Shown piece by piece: positions 42,158-50,762 of a DNA stretch of 64,000 nucleotides. Made by a program: the position numbers and the translations under genes. Numbering within the stretch: position 1 is the stretch's first letter; every line of letters starts with the position of its first letter. This DNA is from Hyphomicrobiales bacterium (lineage in GTDB: Bacteria > Pseudomonadota > Alphaproteobacteria > Rhizobiales > Rhizobiaceae). Below the pieces are notes generated by a model. That model was not told the origin of the DNA, searched no databases, and was given only the letters and a program-made list of their open reading frames with translations. The DNA is taken from NCBI GenBank assembly GCA_900469345.1, contig UBWZ01000014.1, positions 124,001 to 188,000 of the forward strand, read 5' to 3'.

Positions 42158-43332
42158 GCCTTCACCTCCTCGGAAGACAGCCGCAGATATACAATGTAGA
42201 GGATCGTCGTCGCGAGCAGCAGGACGATGCCAAGCGCTCCCGCCATTCCCCAGTTGGCGGCACCCGTTGCATAGAAGGCAATGACCGAGCTGATCATTTG
42301 GTCCTGCGCGCCGCCAATAAGGGCTGGCGTGATGTAATAACCCAAGGCGCTCATGAATACGAGCAAGGCTCCGGAGACCACACCGCGCAGACTGAGCGGT
42401 AGCAGAACCATCGCAAAGGCGCGCATCGGTGGAGCGCCCAAGGATGCTGCAGCAGGCATCAGGTTCTTGGGGATACTGATCAGTACGCTAAAGATCGGCA
42501 GCACCATGAAAGGCAGCAGGACATGGGTCATGGCGATGACCACGCCCAACCTATTAAATATCAATGGGATCGGACCGCTGGTGATCCCAACTGCTTGTAG
42601 AGTGGAATTGATCAACCCATTGTCTTGCAACAGGATGTACCAGGCCGCTGTTCGGACGAGGAGAGAGGTCCAAAGTGGAAGCAGTACAGCGCCGAGAAGG
42701 AGCTGTCGCTTCCAGCCGCTAGTGGACGCAGCCACCATTGCAAATGGAAGGCCGACGAGGATGCAGCAAATGGTCACGATACCAGCCATGACCATTGTTC
42801 TCACAAGGGTGGTACGATTGGCGGATGTAGTGCTGATGTCAACAATGGTGCCGCTCGCATCACGCTCAAGGTCTATAGCTGCCAAGAGATTGCGATCTGT
42901 CAGGGTCGAGCTTGCCGCATCCTGGACAGCGATCCAGTAGCCAAGGTCGCTCCACCTTTTATCTACCGCGATCAGGTCGCCAAGATTTTGATCCGAGGAA
43001 GCTGCGGTCCTCGTCTTGGTCATCAGGGTCCTGAACCCGGATTTCGCGCTGTTTAAGCGTCGTACCAGGTCACCGAACAGCTCATCGTCAGTTATGCCAC
43101 GAATGTCCGATGCCAAGGCGCGTTGAGCTTCAGCGGAAGGAGTGCCAGCTCTATCCCAACCTTCAAGGGCTTTTGAAACGGTAGGCAGAGCGCGCGATGC
43201 AACTGGATCGGAGACCGCCGCCTTCATCATCGTTGCCAGAGGAGCAACGAAAAAAAAGACGAGGAATAGCGCGAGCGGCGCGATCATTAGGACCGATTTG
43301 ATGTGCTGAAGGAGCCAAGGTCGTTCTGTCAT
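42154..43332 (-). CDS. ABC transporter permease (PotB type) with large periplasmic insertion
   Basis: 392 aa. The start at 43332 overlaps the ATPase stop by four bases. After the first helix there is an insertion of about 150 residues (VASRALPTVSKALEGWDRAG to DASGTIVDISTTSANRT), then five further helices and the loop LGAPPMRAFAMVLLPLSLRGVVSGALLVF. Such long first periplasmic loops are known in a subgroup of PotB-like permeases in rhizobia. It works with the 41369 permease and the PotA-like ATPase. Confidence 0.9.
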   Translation of the reverse strand: MTERPWLLQHIKSVLMIAPLALFLVFFFVAPLATMMKAAVSDPVASRALPTVSKALEGWDRAGTPSAEAQRALASDIRGITDDELFGDLVRRLNSAKSGFRTLMTKTRTAASSDQNLGDLIAVDKRWSDLGYWIAVQDAASSTLTDRNLLAAIDLERDASGTIVDISTTSANRTTLVRTMVMAGIVTICCILVGLPFAMVAASTSGWKRQLLLGAVLLPLWTSLLVRTAAWYILLQDNGLINSTLQAVGITSGPIPLIFNRLGVVIAMTHVLLPFMVLPIFSVLISIPKNLMPAAASLGAPPMRAFAMVLLPLSLRGVVSGALLVFMSALGYYITPALIGGAQDQMISSVIAFYATGAANWGMAGALGIVLLLATTILYIVYLRLSSEEVKA

Positions 43333-44396
43333 GTCACGATCCAGCACTGGCTAGGTGAGAAGGACGCTGTCACTTCCTCTCCAATCTGCGGCGCAAGGGT
43401 TTGCCGAGTTGCCTTCACGACCAGTGGATTATTCCCAGCCTCGACCTGCACTTGGAGGTGATCACCGTGGTAGACTATATCGGAAACACGGACCCTGAGC
43501 TCGTTCTCGCCAAGTCCCGATTGGCCAAGTTCGATCCCTTCTGGACGGATGGAAACCTTCACGCTCTTCCCAACCTCGATCTTCGAAGCAGACGTCACTC
43601 TTAGGAGCTGCCCGCCTTCGAGGATCACGCTGAGGATGCCATCGTTGAAGCTGGACACTTTGCCGCTAAGCAGGTTGGTCTCGCCAATGAACTCCGCGAC
43701 AAATTGGGTTCGCGGCCGGTCGTAAATCTCAGAGGGCGACCCGATCTGCTCAATTTTGCCGTGGTTGAAGATCGCGATGCGGTCAGACATCGTCAGCGCC
43801 TCAGTCTGATCGTGCGTGACGAAAACAATAGTGAGGCCAAGGCGGTGATGAATATCGCGGATATCCATCTGCATCTGTTCACGAAGCTTCTTGTCCAGCG
43901 CTCCCAGAGGTTCATCCATCAGAACCACTTCAGGTTCAAAGACAAGAGCGCGCGCCAGTGCAACGCGCTGCTGTTGGCCGCCCGAAAGCTGGATTGGCTT
44001 ACGCTCGTGAAAGGCCCCAAGCTGGACCATGTCCAGAACCTTGGTGACGCGCTCCACCATCTCGCTTCGGCTTGCTCCCCTCATCTTGAGGGGAAAGGCG
44101 ACGTTCTCCGAGACAGTCATATGGGGAAAGAGCGCGTAATTCTGGAAAACGACGCCCATGTTACGCTTATGTGGCGGAAGAGCGTCCACACGCTTACCTG
44201 CGACCGAGATCGACCCGCTCGTGGGCTTTTCAAAACCGGCCAGCATCATAAGGAGAGTGGTTTTGCCGGATCCCGACGGCCCCAGCATGCTAACGAACTC
44301 ACCTTTACCGATTGTCAGGTCGAGATCGTCCACCACTGTCATGATGCCAAACGCTTTGCTGACTTTGTCGAAGTGGATAAACGCGTTGCTCATCAT
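43329..44396 (-). CDS. ABC transporter ATPase (PotA type)
   Basis: 355 aa. Walker A is GPSGSGKTT, the Q-loop [10 protein letters not shown], the signature [15 protein letters not shown], Walker [21 protein letters not shown] and the H-loop [11 protein letters not shown]-terminal TOBE domain ([10 protein letters not shown]) follows. It belongs to the PotA/FbpC group energising uptake of polyamines, opines or related compounds. It lies 112 bases downstream of the binding-protein gene, with a stem-loop between. Confidence 0.92.
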   Translation of the reverse strand: MMSNAFIHFDKVSKAFGIMTVVDDLDLTIGKGEFVSMLGPSGSGKTTLLMMLAGFEKPTSGSISVAGKRVDALPPHKRNMGVVFQNYALFPHMTVSENVAFPLKMRGASRSEMVERVTKVLDMVQLGAFHERKPIQLSGGQQQRVALARALVFEPEVVLMDEPLGALDKKLREQMQMDIRDIHHRLGLTIVFVTHDQTEALTMSDRIAIFNHGKIEQIGSPSEIYDRPRTQFVAEFIGETNLLSGKVSSFNDGILSVILEGGQLLRVTSASKIEVGKSVKVSIRPEGIELGQSGLGENELRVRVSDIVYHGDHLQVQVEAGNNPLVVKATRQTLAPQIGEEVTASFSPSQCWIVT

Positions 44397-44448
44397 GACC
44401 TACGTCTTGCTATGGAAACGCCACCCGCCCTCAACATCATGAGATGAA

Positions 44449-44482
44449 GATCGACTGCCCCTCCTGATGGGAACAGTCGATC
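44449..44482 (-). terminator. Intra-operon stem-loop after binding-protein gene
   Basis: GATCGACTG and CAGTCGATC form a 9-bp outer stem continued by a CCC/GGG inner stem with a small bulge. It lies just downstream of the binding-protein stop (44509). There is no T-run; mRNA stabilisation or partial attenuation is more likely than full termination. Confidence 0.65.
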
Positions 44483-44508
44483 CGGGCGCATCTTACGGCC
44501 TGGCGACG

Positions 44509-45549
44509 TTACTTGGCGAGCCAAGCATTGAAGCGCTGTGTCAACTCCTCAGAGTTGTCCGTCCAGAAGTCGACATCAAGAGCGACCGAGCCCTTTATAT
44601 TTTCTTCCGTAGTCGGCAGTTCCCTCGCGAACTGTTGCGGGACAAGCTTTGTTGCGCCGAGGTTCGGAAGTCCGTAGGCAATAAATTCCGGAAGCTTCGC
44701 CTGGTTCTCCGCCTTGCTGGCGTAGGCAATGAAGTTCATGCCGGCGTCTTTGTTTGGGCTGTCCTTGAGTATGACCCAGCTATCAATTGCGTAGACGGAG
44801 CCGGGGAAGACAAAGCCAAACTTCTTGCCTTCTGTACGATTGATGCCGCTGATACGGCCGTTATAAGCAGACGTCATGACGACCTGACCGGACGACAGCA
44901 GCTGGAGCGGCTGAGCGCCCGCATCCCACCAGATGATATCGGCTTTCAGCGCGTCAAGCTTCTTGAATGCGCGGTCGACGCCACCCTTGTCGGCCAATAC
45001 TTTATAGACCTGGTCGGCCGGAACGCCGTCGGCCATCAAGGCAAATTCGAGCGCGTATTTCGGGCCCTTGCGAAGGCCACGCTTGCCTGGAAACTTCTTG
45101 GTGTCCCAGAAGTCAGCCCATGTCTTGGGAGCTTCCTTCAGCTTGTCCCCATCGTAGGACAAGCCGGTCGACCAGACGATGTTGCCGACGCCGCATTCGC
45201 TGACCGCAGCAGGAAGATAAGCCTCTTTGCCGCCGAGCTTTTGCCAGTCGATCTTCTCGTAGATACCGTCAGCGCAGCCTAGAGCGAGTTCCTCAGATTC
45301 TACTTCGACTACATCCCAGTTCGGAACGCCAGCCTTCACCTTGGCCTGAAGGACGCCATATCCGCCATCCCAGCTCTCATCGAGAACCGGCTTACCAAGT
45401 TCTTTAGCAAAGGGTTCAAAGAAGATCTTTCGCTGAGCATCCTGGAAGTTTCCTCCCCAGGATACCACTGTAAGATCACGAGCCTGGGCATGCAGACTTC
45501 CAGCCATGAGGACTGTAGAAGCCAAGATAGCAGCTTTTAGGATATTCAT
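44509..45549 (-). CDS. ABC transporter substrate-binding protein (PotD/opine type)
   Basis: 346 aa from the ATG at 45549 (AGGGGAG upstream); the upstream in-frame extension lacks a ribosome site. The signal peptide is MNILKAAILASTVLMAGSLHAQA. The mature part begins RDLTVVSWGGNFQDAQRKIFFEPFAKE, the hallmark of family-1 polyamine/opine-like binding proteins, with WDVVEVESEELALGCADG and IIWWDAGAQPLQLLSSGQVVM. It is periplasmic, with an organic cation, opine or sulfonate-like ligand unresolved. Confidence 0.9.
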   Translation of the reverse strand: MNILKAAILASTVLMAGSLHAQARDLTVVSWGGNFQDAQRKIFFEPFAKELGKPVLDESWDGGYGVLQAKVKAGVPNWDVVEVESEELALGCADGIYEKIDWQKLGGKEAYLPAAVSECGVGNIVWSTGLSYDGDKLKEAPKTWADFWDTKKFPGKRGLRKGPKYALEFALMADGVPADQVYKVLADKGGVDRAFKKLDALKADIIWWDAGAQPLQLLSSGQVVMTSAYNGRISGINRTEGKKFGFVFPGSVYAIDSWVILKDSPNKDAGMNFIAYASKAENQAKLPEFIAYGLPNLGATKLVPQQFARELPTTEENIKGSVALDVDFWTDNSEELTQRFNAWLAK

Positions 45550-45665
45550 GGTCGCTCCCCTTTGTGTTGTCGGCCGATGGATAGAAAAGCAGGTTTCCAA
45601 CGTTTGAGAAGCGGGCTCAACCATCGTGGTTACTATAATCACCAGGAGCAGCGCGCTGGAGCCGA

Positions 45666-46214
45666 CTAGTAGGTTGGCGGATTGATGGCGCTGACGATCT
45701 CGCTCTCTCCATCATGAACGTTGCGAAAACGGTGCGGTAACCTGCTGTCGAAGTAGTAGCCATCACCGGGCTTAAGAACACGCTTCTGATTGCCAACCGT
45801 TATCTCGATTGAGCCTGAGAGCACCATACCTGCCTCCTGAGCGGAATGGGTGAATTCTTCCCCAGTATCAGCCCCGACTGCATAACGCTCGTGAAGCATC
45901 AGCAGCTGCCTGTTAGGATGGTCGAGCCCGATGACACGGTAGGAGATTGTATCGGCTTTTCCGATCTCTACCAGATCAGCTGCCGAATAGAATGGCATGT
46001 ACGGCAGGCTAGACTGTAGGTCTGAGAAGAAGCCTGGCAGGGTTGTTCCAAGGGCATCCAGGACCGCGCCAAGTGTATCAATAGAGGGGCTCATCCGATC
46101 TCGTTCGATCAGAGATATCGTGGAATGGGAGATGCCCGATCTCGCCGCAAGCTCCCGTACACCGAGGTCCCGACGGCGACGCAGTTCACGAAGCTTACTT
46201 CCGATCTTTGGCAT
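45666..46214 (-). CDS. XRE-cupin transcriptional regulator (PuuR type)
   Basis: 182 aa. The XRE helix-turn-helix is at residues 5-60 (GSKLRELRRRRDLGVRELAARSGISHSTISLIERDRMSPSIDTL), followed by a cupin_2 domain (EEFTHSAQEAGMVLSGSIEITVGNQKRVLKPGDGYYFDSRLPHRF). PuuR-type regulators control polyamine or amino-acid catabolism. It is upstream of the ABC importer on the same strand and divergent from the HisD-like gene, so it is well placed to control both. Confidence 0.9.
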   Translation of the reverse strand: MPKIGSKLRELRRRRDLGVRELAARSGISHSTISLIERDRMSPSIDTLGAVLDALGTTLPGFFSDLQSSLPYMPFYSAADLVEIGKADTISYRVIGLDHPNRQLLMLHERYAVGADTGEEFTHSAQEAGMVLSGSIEITVGNQKRVLKPGDGYYFDSRLPHRFRNVHDGESEIVSAINPPTY

Positions 46215-46389
46215 CTATCTGTTTCCCCTGCCTGTTCAGATAAAGCAGGCCCGGAAGCCGGACTAGATACCACCGCCGACTTCCCACCATGCGGGTGGTG
46301 ATTTTACTAGACAAGTGGTTTGGAGGCAATTGCTCGGCTGGCGGGGTTGCACGATGCTGCGGCCATCATCTCACTGAATGGAGGTTTGG

Positions 46390-47688
46390 ATGACATCGCG
46401 TCTCGAAGCGCTCAAGGGCAAATTCACACAGATAAAAGAACCTACCCGAGACGCAGTCTCCGATACGGCCCCAGTTGAAAAGACCGTCAAGCAAATCATC
46501 GCGAACGTCCGTGAGCGTGGTGACGCGGCTGTTCGCGAATATTCGATTGCATTCGACAAAGCCGATGTCGCAAACTTCGAAGTGACCGAGGAAGAGAAGC
46601 TGAAGGCCGTCGCTGATCTCGATCCGCAGACGCGCGAAGACACCGAATTCGCCATCGCCAATGTTCGTCGCTTCGCCGAGGCGCAGCTAGCTACTATCCT
46701 TCCTCTCGAAATCGAAAGCCTGCCGGGCCTGCATCTAGGCCACCGAGTTATTCCGATTGAAATAGTTGGCTGCTATGTCCCTGGTGGTCGCTACCCCCTC
46801 CTCTCTGCACCGGTCATGACGATTGTCCCGGCCAAGGTCGCCGGCTGCGATCAAGTTATTGCGTGCCTGCCGCCAAACGCTCATCCGGCGATGATTGCTG
46901 GTTGTCACCTCGCTGGCGCTGATCGCATCTTTCGCGTCGGCGGAGCCCAGGCAATCGCAGCAATGGCTTACGGAACCGAAACTATCCCGGCCGTAGACAA
47001 AATTGTTGGTCCGGGTAACGCATTCGTCAATGAGGCAAAGCGCCAGGTCTTCGGTCAGGTCGGCATCGACCAGCTCGCAGGCCCGAGCGAAATCTTCATT
47101 GTCGCAGATGAGACCGCCAACCCGGCAACGCTTGCGACCGATATGTTGGCCCAAGCAGAACACGACGTTCGCACCCGCGTTGGCCTTGTTACGACCGACC
47201 GCAAGCTGGCTGAAGAAACCATCAAGGAAGTCGAGAAGCAGCTGGAAACCCTCTCAACAGCCGCTGTGGCGGGCGTCGCTTGGAAGGATTACGGCGAAGT
47301 CACCGTGGTTGAAGACGAAGCCACCATGGTTGCGTACTCGGACTACATCGCGACCGAGCACCTGCAGGTGCACACCCGAGACCCAAAAGCGACCGCCGCC
47401 AAGCTTCGCAACTACGGTTCCATTTTCATTGGCGAACTCGCCAGTGTCGTTTACTCCGACAAGTGCTGCGGTACAAACCATACGCTTCCGACCATGGCAG
47501 CAGGCCGCTACACGGGCGGTCTCTGGGTCGGCTCCTACGTCAAGATCGCAACGCATCAATGGTTGGATGAACGCGGTGTGGCAGCGGTAGCTCCGGCTGC
47601 GGTTCGCCAGAGCGCGACCGAGCAGCTTGAAGGTCACCGCCGCGCAGCTGCGCTTCGTCTCAGCCCAAGACAGCTTGCTGCAGATTGA
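46390..47688 (+). CDS. HisD-family NAD-dependent dehydrogenase, probably catabolic
   Basis: 432 aa from the ATG at 46390, which has GGAGG five bases upstream; ATG 46378 is weaker. It has the histidinol dehydrogenase blocks YVPGGRYPL, GGAQAIAAMAYGT, VGPGNAFVNEAKR, DQLAGPSEI, AQAEHDVRT and the catalytic Glu-His in ATEHLQVHT. No other histidine-biosynthesis gene is near, while a PotABCD-like importer and a cupin regulator are. That is the setting of catabolic HisD homologues, for example the dihydroxypropanesulfonate dehydrogenase HpsN. The name histidinol dehydrogenase should be used with caution. Confidence 0.85.
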   Translation: MTSRLEALKGKFTQIKEPTRDAVSDTAPVEKTVKQIIANVRERGDAAVREYSIAFDKADVANFEVTEEEKLKAVADLDPQTREDTEFAIANVRRFAEAQLATILPLEIESLPGLHLGHRVIPIEIVGCYVPGGRYPLLSAPVMTIVPAKVAGCDQVIACLPPNAHPAMIAGCHLAGADRIFRVGGAQAIAAMAYGTETIPAVDKIVGPGNAFVNEAKRQVFGQVGIDQLAGPSEIFIVADETANPATLATDMLAQAEHDVRTRVGLVTTDRKLAEETIKEVEKQLETLSTAAVAGVAWKDYGEVTVVEDEATMVAYSDYIATEHLQVHTRDPKATAAKLRNYGSIFIGELASVVYSDKCCGTNHTLPTMAAGRYTGGLWVGSYVKIATHQWLDERGVAAVAPAAVRQSATEQLEGHRRAAALRLSPRQLAAD

Positions 47689-47730
47689 TCTGATGCTCCC
47701 AAGATAGGCAGCTACTTGAACTGCTGCAGC

Positions 47731-47764
47731 GAAAGATCGCAAAGCGCTAGCTAGGCGATCTTTC
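47731..47764 (+). terminator. Stem-loop after hisD-like gene
   Basis: GAAAGATCGC and GCGATCTTTC form a perfect 10-bp stem around a 14-base loop, followed by TCTCCTCT. It lies about 45 bases after the hisD-like stop and also at the end of the convergent 47747-48067 frame. The tail is pyrimidine-rich, not a pure T-run. Confidence 0.55.
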
Positions 47765-48067
47765 TCTCCTCTGGTTAAGCGCGGTGACGATTGTGAAGGT
47801 CAAATCACTATGACTGTCGCTGCTGAGGCGACTCTCTGTTGGTGGTTGAGCGACCTTGATATAGACATGCGTGGGGCACTTCTTGTTCGCTGCTGACGCC
47901 CTGCCGCGCAGCCAATCCCATATTTCATCTTGAGGTAAGGGGGTAGAAGAAATGCATGCTTCCGGCACAACGAGCTGACAGTAAGGGCACATACCTACGA
48001 TCCAATAAAGGCCCTTTAACGGATCTGGACCCGTTGTCTCGTCGCTCCAGATCAACGCCCGAATCAA
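47747..48067 (-). CDS. Hypothetical protein, 106 aa
   Basis: 106 aa open frame with no recognised family. It contains a CPYC pair (GMCPYCQLVVPE) and a single later Cys in NKKCPTHVYIKV. There is no clear ribosome site before the ATG. Its 3' end overlaps a hairpin after the hisD-like gene. Coding potential is uncertain. Confidence 0.35.
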   Translation of the reverse strand: MIRALIWSDETTGPDPLKGLYWIVGMCPYCQLVVPEACISSTPLPQDEIWDWLRGRASAANKKCPTHVYIKVAQPPTESRLSSDSHSDLTFTIVTALNQRRERSPS

Positions 48068-48206
48068 GAGCGGGGGCTATATAGGCCACGCTAGCAAAAC
48101 CAAGAGCATCTATTAGCTTTGGCTGCGGACCGTGAGACGGGCTTCTGTGACGGTCTCCGTTCTTTCGGTGAATGAACCATTAGATAATAGCCCACTAAAT
48201 CTAAAC

Positions 48207-48278
48207 GTCTCTGTAAGCCGACGCACTTGCCAATGGTAACGGACGTTGAGTACGCAGCGGAACTAGCAAGGGGCCGGA
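48207..48278 (+). repeat. Conserved leader upstream of small gene, copy B
   Basis: Near copy of 34027-34101 (GTCTCTG, ACGCACTTGCCAATGG, AGTACGC, CTAGCAAGGGGCCGGA), with a few base changes and short indels. It ends in a ribosome site before the ATG at 48279. Confidence 0.6.
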
Positions 48279-48464
48279 ATGGATACGCAGGAGCAGAACG
48301 AAGTTGAAGCAATTGTGGCCGATGAGTTGGCAACGATGGCAGCTTCGCGCCTGACGGAGATCGCTCGTGGACTCCGCAAGCTCGCCGACCGCGTGGACGG
48401 TCGCACTGAAAGCGGAATGGGGCTGCTCCTTACCAGGTTTGTCTTCCTCTCCACCGAATGGTAA
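48279..48464 (+). CDS. Small helical protein, 61 aa, paralogue of 34102 gene
   Basis: 61 aa. Residues 1-40 (MDTQEQNEVEAIVADELATM then AASRLTEIARGLRKLADRVD) match the protein at 34102-34263 at about 32 positions, while the C-terminal 21 residues differ completely, so one copy may carry a 3' frameshift or fused tail. The leader is also conserved. No family was recognised. Confidence 0.6.
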   Translation: MDTQEQNEVEAIVADELATMAASRLTEIARGLRKLADRVDGRTESGMGLLLTRFVFLSTEW

Positions 48465-48497
48465 AGCGGCCTAACTATTCGATGGAGATTGCCTCAC

Positions 48498-49688
48498 GTG
48501 CGCCGCGCTTCCAGTTCACAGCCAAGCCCTCTCAGCATACCGGACCTTACCGAGAGCGCTCGTGCTGTCCTTCGGACCGTGGCGACCTCAGGCCCTTCAA
48601 CACGACCGCAACTTAGTGCAGCTCTCAACTTTTCCAAGCCTACCATGTCTGCCGCCGTCACCGAGCTGGAACGCTACCGGCTGGTGGTGCCCGCCGGGAT
48701 TTACCGCGGTGGCGTTGGCAGAGCGTCCGTCACTTACTCGGTGGGGCCAGAAGCGGGCGTCGTGGTCGGTATAGACTGCGGCACGACACAGATCCACGCA
48801 ATCGTTTGCTCTATTGATGGAACCAAAGTTACCGAAATTGAGAAACCCTCTCGCGCCATGTCCGGGAGCGAGCGGTTCGAGGCGCTGGAATCCGTGATCG
48901 AGGAGGTTCTGCGACAATGCCCGGACCACGCGCCGTTTCTGCGTACGGTCGTGGTCGCTTTGCCCAATATCGTCTCGCCCAATCTCGAGCGCCTGCCTGA
49001 GCGAGATCGATTTTTGCGCGCAGCAGAGCGTATCTGTGAGGTTTATCAAGTTCCGGTGCTGCTGGAAAACAATGTCAACTGCGCCGCTCTTGCAGAATAT
49101 CACTATGGCGCTGCAAAAGAGCATTCCTTTGCCATTTACATGCAGATCGGCGTCAAGGTCGGTGTCGGCATCGTCATCGACGGGAAGCTTTTCCGCGGCT
49201 TCAAGGGCGGTGCGGGTGAAGTGGGCCACCTGCCCTTTCCATGGTCGGAGCGTGAGCAACCGCGGCCTTCGCAGGTCGAAGCCTATCTCGGTTCTGCAGC
49301 GCTTGTGGAGCGCGCACGGTCCGAGTGGGGCGTGCCCGGAACGGCTCCCAGAGATACGAATGAGCTGTTTTCCATGGCCCAGCAGGGGGAGCCTGCCGCG
49401 TGCACCGCTGTCGACAAGCATGGACGCGATATCGGCAATCTGGCGGCGGCCTGCGTCAGCCTTCTTGATCCGGAGCTCATCGTCGTCGGTGGCGGCGTCG
49501 GCCAGAACGCGGTTCTTCTTCCGGCTATCAGGACAGTGGTCGAGCAGCTTTGCTGGCCGGTGGAGATCGTCACCAGCGAGCTGTCGAAAAGCGCGACTGT
49601 GCTTGGCGCGGTCCGCCTTGCCATGGATTTCACCCTGGCAAGGCTGCTTGGAGAAGAGGCAAAGGCTGCCTTCGTCCGCGAGGCCTGA
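48498..49688 (+). CDS. ROK-family transcriptional regulator
   Basis: About 396 aa. The N-terminal wHTH is at about residues 20-75 (ARAVLRTVATSGPSTRPQLSAALNFSKPTMSAAVTELERYRLV), followed by a ROK sugar-kinase-like domain (VVGIDCGTTQIHAIVCSIDG, VLLENNVNCAALAEYHYGAAK, GVGIVIDGKLFRGFKGGAGEVGHLPF). The GTG start at 48498 (GGAG 10 bases upstream) is preferred to the TTG at 48489. ROK regulators bind sugars or sugar phosphates. It converges on the SIS gene, abutting its stop, and probably represses the 54311-49689 operon through the palindrome at 54327. Confidence 0.88.
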   Translation: MRRASSSQPSPLSIPDLTESARAVLRTVATSGPSTRPQLSAALNFSKPTMSAAVTELERYRLVVPAGIYRGGVGRASVTYSVGPEAGVVVGIDCGTTQIHAIVCSIDGTKVTEIEKPSRAMSGSERFEALESVIEEVLRQCPDHAPFLRTVVVALPNIVSPNLERLPERDRFLRAAERICEVYQVPVLLENNVNCAALAEYHYGAAKEHSFAIYMQIGVKVGVGIVIDGKLFRGFKGGAGEVGHLPFPWSEREQPRPSQVEAYLGSAALVERARSEWGVPGTAPRDTNELFSMAQQGEPAACTAVDKHGRDIGNLAAACVSLLDPELIVVGGGVGQNAVLLPAIRTVVEQLCWPVEIVTSELSKSATVLGAVRLAMDFTLARLLGEEAKAAFVREA

Positions 49689-50696
49689 TCAGACGTCGCG
49701 CTTTGTGTCGGTCTGTCTGTAGCGGAAGTTGCAGACCGGCAGGCCCGCGTCCTCAGACAGCGTGGCGATCAGAAGCTGCGCCGGGATCGCCTGCAGAATG
49801 GCATCCCCGATCGCCGTCGAGAACGCCGGAACCGTAATGACAACCAGGTTCTCCATGTCCTTGACGTCCGTGCGCGTCGTGATCAGGACGGACGGGATGC
49901 CGAAGCCGGCGAGATCAACAGCCAGCTTGACCTCCCGGCCGTCGCCAAACAGGATCACGCCGGTGCGACTGTCGTTCGGCTCCATTGGTCCGTGCAGAAA
50001 GTTCAGCGTATCCCAATCCTGGGCTGCGACACGTGCTGCCTCACGGATCAGCAAGGCTGCGTAGCCGGCCGTACCGTAGGCACAACCGGCACCGACGCAA
50101 TCGATCGATGTCTTGCCAGCCAGCAGGCGGGCAGCTTTGTCCGCCTGTCCGCGGCTTTGCTCCAGAACCCGTGCCGCAAGCCCGGGCAGCTCGTGCCAGT
50201 CGGCGTTCGATGGCCTTCCCGCCTTGTCCGCCAGCAGCGCTGCGGTCATCAGCGAACCCAGATAGCTCGTCGTGTTCGGCCCGCTGTCGGCTCCACTGTG
50301 TGTGGAAATCATGTGCTTGACGACGCGCGAGATCGGCGTGCCATCAGCCTTGGCAATGCCGTAGGTCTCCGCTTGCGGGCGCAGTTCCATGGCCCGGGCA
50401 GGCTCCTCGCTGCGGCCGGAAGCGGAGAAGGCAATATAGGCCTTGCCCGCATCGATCGCCGGATCATAAAGATCCGTGCCGGCAAGCGCGAAAGCCCGCA
50501 GCCCCTGGCTGCGCATCTGAGCGGCTGCGACGACGGCAGCATAAAGACTGGCGCCTATCCCTGCGAGGACGACAGGTCCTTCCTTGATCGGCTGGATATC
50601 GAGTGTCTCCAGCCGCTTCGATACGGCCTCGATGCAGGATGCAAGGGAGGCGGGTTGCAAGGCAATAGCGTCGCGATAGAGCTCTCTGTCGTTCAT
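49689..50696 (-). CDS. SIS-domain sugar isomerase/deglycase-like protein
   Basis: 335 aa from the ATG at 50696 (GGAAGTGA upstream). Two SIS domains are seen: the first has VVLAGIGASLYAAVVAAAQMRSQG and YIAFSASGRSEEPARAM, the second IDCVGAGCAYGTAGYAALLIREAARVAAQDWDTLNFLHGPME. It is like the isomerase half of GlmS and fructoselysine-6-phosphate deglycase FrlB. No glutaminase domain is present, so it is not GlmS. It is predicted to act on the phosphorylated amino-sugar or Amadori-type substrate made by the linked kinase. It lies downstream of a terminator-like hairpin after the binding-protein gene. Confidence 0.85.
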   Translation of the reverse strand: MNDRELYRDAIALQPASLASCIEAVSKRLETLDIQPIKEGPVVLAGIGASLYAAVVAAAQMRSQGLRAFALAGTDLYDPAIDAGKAYIAFSASGRSEEPARAMELRPQAETYGIAKADGTPISRVVKHMISTHSGADSGPNTTSYLGSLMTAALLADKAGRPSNADWHELPGLAARVLEQSRGQADKAARLLAGKTSIDCVGAGCAYGTAGYAALLIREAARVAAQDWDTLNFLHGPMEPNDSRTGVILFGDGREVKLAVDLAGFGIPSVLITTRTDVKDMENLVVITVPAFSTAIGDAILQAIPAQLLIATLSEDAGLPVCNFRYRQTDTKRDV

Positions 50697-50715
50697 ATTC
50701 ACTTCCGTTATGTTG

Positions 50716-50749
50716 AAAAGAAAATGGCCGGAACTCCTGATCCCGGCCA
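50716..50749 (-). terminator. Terminator/attenuator after binding-protein gene
   Basis: On the minus strand TGGCCGG and CCGGCCA form a 7-bp stem with an 11-base loop, followed by TTTTCTTTT: a proper rho-independent arrangement. It lies between the binding-protein and SIS genes, so SIS expression would be read-through or lower. Confidence 0.7.
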
Positions 50750-50762
50750 CGATCGGCGTCGA

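Noticed and set aside
46390-47688. Assignment as biosynthetic histidinol dehydrogenase
   Set aside because: No other his gene is present, and the importer/cupin-regulator context argues for a catabolic paralogue.
49689-50696. Assignment as glucosamine-6-phosphate synthase GlmS
   Set aside because: The N-terminal glutaminase domain with its catalytic Cys is missing; only the two SIS domains are present.
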